From positions 1 through 15,138 of the forward strand of contig JAUYGU010000116.1 in the NCBI GenBank assembly GCA_030690405.1: a DNA stretch of 15,138 bases. The letters are read 5' to 3'. Shown in pieces: positions 14,331 through 15,138 of this stretch (position 1 is the first letter of the stretch; each line of letters opens with the position of its first letter). The notes below the pieces were generated by a model. That model was given only the letters and a program-made list of their open reading frames with translations, ran no database searches and had not been told where the DNA came from. This DNA comes from Dehalococcoidia bacterium. GTDB lineage: Bacteria > Chloroflexota > Dehalococcoidia > SM23-28-2 > RBG-16-64-32. The position numbers and the translations under genes are program-made.

Positions 14331-15138
14331 CGCTTCGCCAGCTCCGGGCGGCCGGACCAGGCCCAGGCCAGGTTCGTGCGGGAGACGCCCATCAACATCC
14401 CGTGCAGCGCCGTCGGGTGGATGAACAGCCCCTCCGGGTTCGGGTCGTCGCTGCGGCCGGCGTAGCGGGCGCCCCGCGCCTGCAGCCGCCGCTGCACCGC
14501 CTGCACGTCGTCCGTCTCCACGTAGCACATGTAGATGCTCTGGCCCCGCCTGGCGTAGTAGCGGCCCATCGCCAGCGACGGCTCCGTGATCTGGGTCAGC
14601 TCGATGCGGTCAAGCTGCTGCGGCGGGTTGAACAGCGTGAGCGTGCCGGTGTAGCCGTAGCGCTCGCTGTGGATGGGCGAGAACCGCGAAGCGTCCAGCC
14701 CGAAGATGTCGGCGTAGAACGCCGCCGCCCGCGCGTGGTCGTCGACGATGTTCGTGACCTCGTACAGATACCGGATCAGCCCGGCCGGCGACCGCGCCTC
14801 TTCCGGAGAGATGACGGTGTTCATGCCGGGCGTCTGGCCGGCGGCGATGAACAGCCGCCCGTTCTCCTCGCTGTGCTCGATGCCGCGATCGGAGAGGCGG
14901 GCAGCCAGGGCGGGAACGTCGGCGGTGGCGAACCCGGCGGCGAAGATCCCTTCGCCCGAGCGCTCCAGCTGCGCCGCCACCGGCCCATCGCCCGCCGGCT
15001 CCAGCAGCTCGAACACCGATACGCCGGCCTGCACGACCGTCCGGCGCGCCCCCAGCAGGGGGCTCGTGTCCTCGCGCACGCGTTCGGCGCCGAGGATGTC
15101 GCAAAACGTATCGGCCGCCGCCTCCCGGTCGCGGACGG
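14327..15138 (-). CDS. Two-domain VOC (glyoxalase/bleomycin-resistance fold) protein, 5' end beyond window
   Basis: The frame is open to the right edge and already reads as protein there (EAAADTFCDILGAERV), so the start lies outside and the GTG at 15079 is not the true start. About 270 residues are visible. The first VOC half covers the edge to about 100 residues; the second begins at YEVTNIVDDHARAAAFYADI and runs through the YVETDDVQAVQRRLQARG helix. The domain ends with the LFIHPTALHGMLMGV strand that normally bears the last metal ligand (Glu or His) or its replacement. VOC enzymes hold a divalent metal between paired beta-alpha-beta modules and include glyoxalases, dioxygenases, epimerases and methylmalonyl-CoA epimerase. 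I cannot name the substrate. A coding-like tail in another frame directly after its TAG suggests the C-terminus may be shortened by a frameshift. It converges on the DtxR-family gene. Confidence 0.85.
   Translation of the reverse strand, partial: VRDREAAADTFCDILGAERVREDTSPLLGARRTVVQAGVSVFELLEPAGDGPVAAQLERSGEGIFAAGFATADVPALAARLSDRGIEHSEENGRLFIAAGQTPGMNTVISPEEARSPAGLIRYLYEVTNIVDDHARAAAFYADIFGLDASRFSPIHSERYGYTGTLTLFNPPQQLDRIELTQITEPSLAMGRYYARRGQSIYMCYVETDDVQAVQRRLQARGARYAGRSDDPNPEGLFIHPTALHGMLMGVSRTNLAWAWSGRPELAKR

Noticed and set aside
1..15138. CRISPR array, transposon, phage or toxin-antitoxin system
   Set aside because: No regularly spaced repeats, transposase or integrase motifs, terminal repeats or recognised toxin genes were seen.

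Overview
The window is high-GC bacterial chromosomal DNA packed with genes on both strands. It uses many GTG and TTG starts, and has short intergenic gaps and several stop/start overlaps. No rRNA, tRNA, insertion sequence, phage gene or CRISPR array is visible. The gene mix (Lhr-type helicase, coproheme-decarboxylase-family protein, DtxR-family regulator with a FeoA domain, many zinc-ribbon membrane proteins) would suit a Chloroflexota or deep-branching actinobacterial lineage. That placement is an inference from gene content, not a demonstration.

Region 1 (1-3660, minus strand) is a five-gene operon read from right to left. It encodes a zinc-ribbon multi-pass membrane protein, a multi-pass membrane protein, an exported coiled-coil protein with membrane segments, a coiled-coil/zinc-ribbon protein, and a triple-zinc-ribbon membrane protein that runs off the left edge. 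Three of the four junctions are GTGA or TGATG overlaps. One strong promoter (TTGACA, 17 bp, TATTCT) with a palindrome in its spacer stands in front. None of the five matches a pathway I recognise, so this is the best candidate here for an undescribed system.

Region 2 (3661-6434) holds three genes around a short divergent intergenic region. A DUF2804 protein is on the minus strand. A PlsC-superfamily acyltransferase with strong tafazzin-like motifs and an overlapping DUF1295 membrane protein are on the plus strand. The plus-strand pair, and possibly the divergent gene, point to lipid metabolism.

Region 3 (6431-10858, minus) is one very large gene for an Lhr-family ATP-dependent helicase with its long C-terminal extension. 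Its own sigma70-like promoter carries a downstream palindrome. Its stop codon shares a CTAG with the stop of the convergent DUF1295 gene. A small two-helix membrane protein follows at 10859-11122.

Region 4 (11239-14250, plus) starts with a perfect TATAAT. It encodes an aldo/keto reductase and, 9 bp later, a fusion of a chlorite-dismutase/HemQ-type haem domain with a C-terminal Rieske [2Fe-2S] domain. Next comes a separately promoted DtxR/MntR-family metalloregulator with a perfect inverted repeat over its putative -10. These genes suggest a haem/iron redox theme.

Region 5 (14251-15138, minus) is the 3' part of a two-domain VOC (glyoxalase-fold) protein that continues past the right edge. A coding-like stretch in another frame just after its stop suggests a frameshifted C-terminus.
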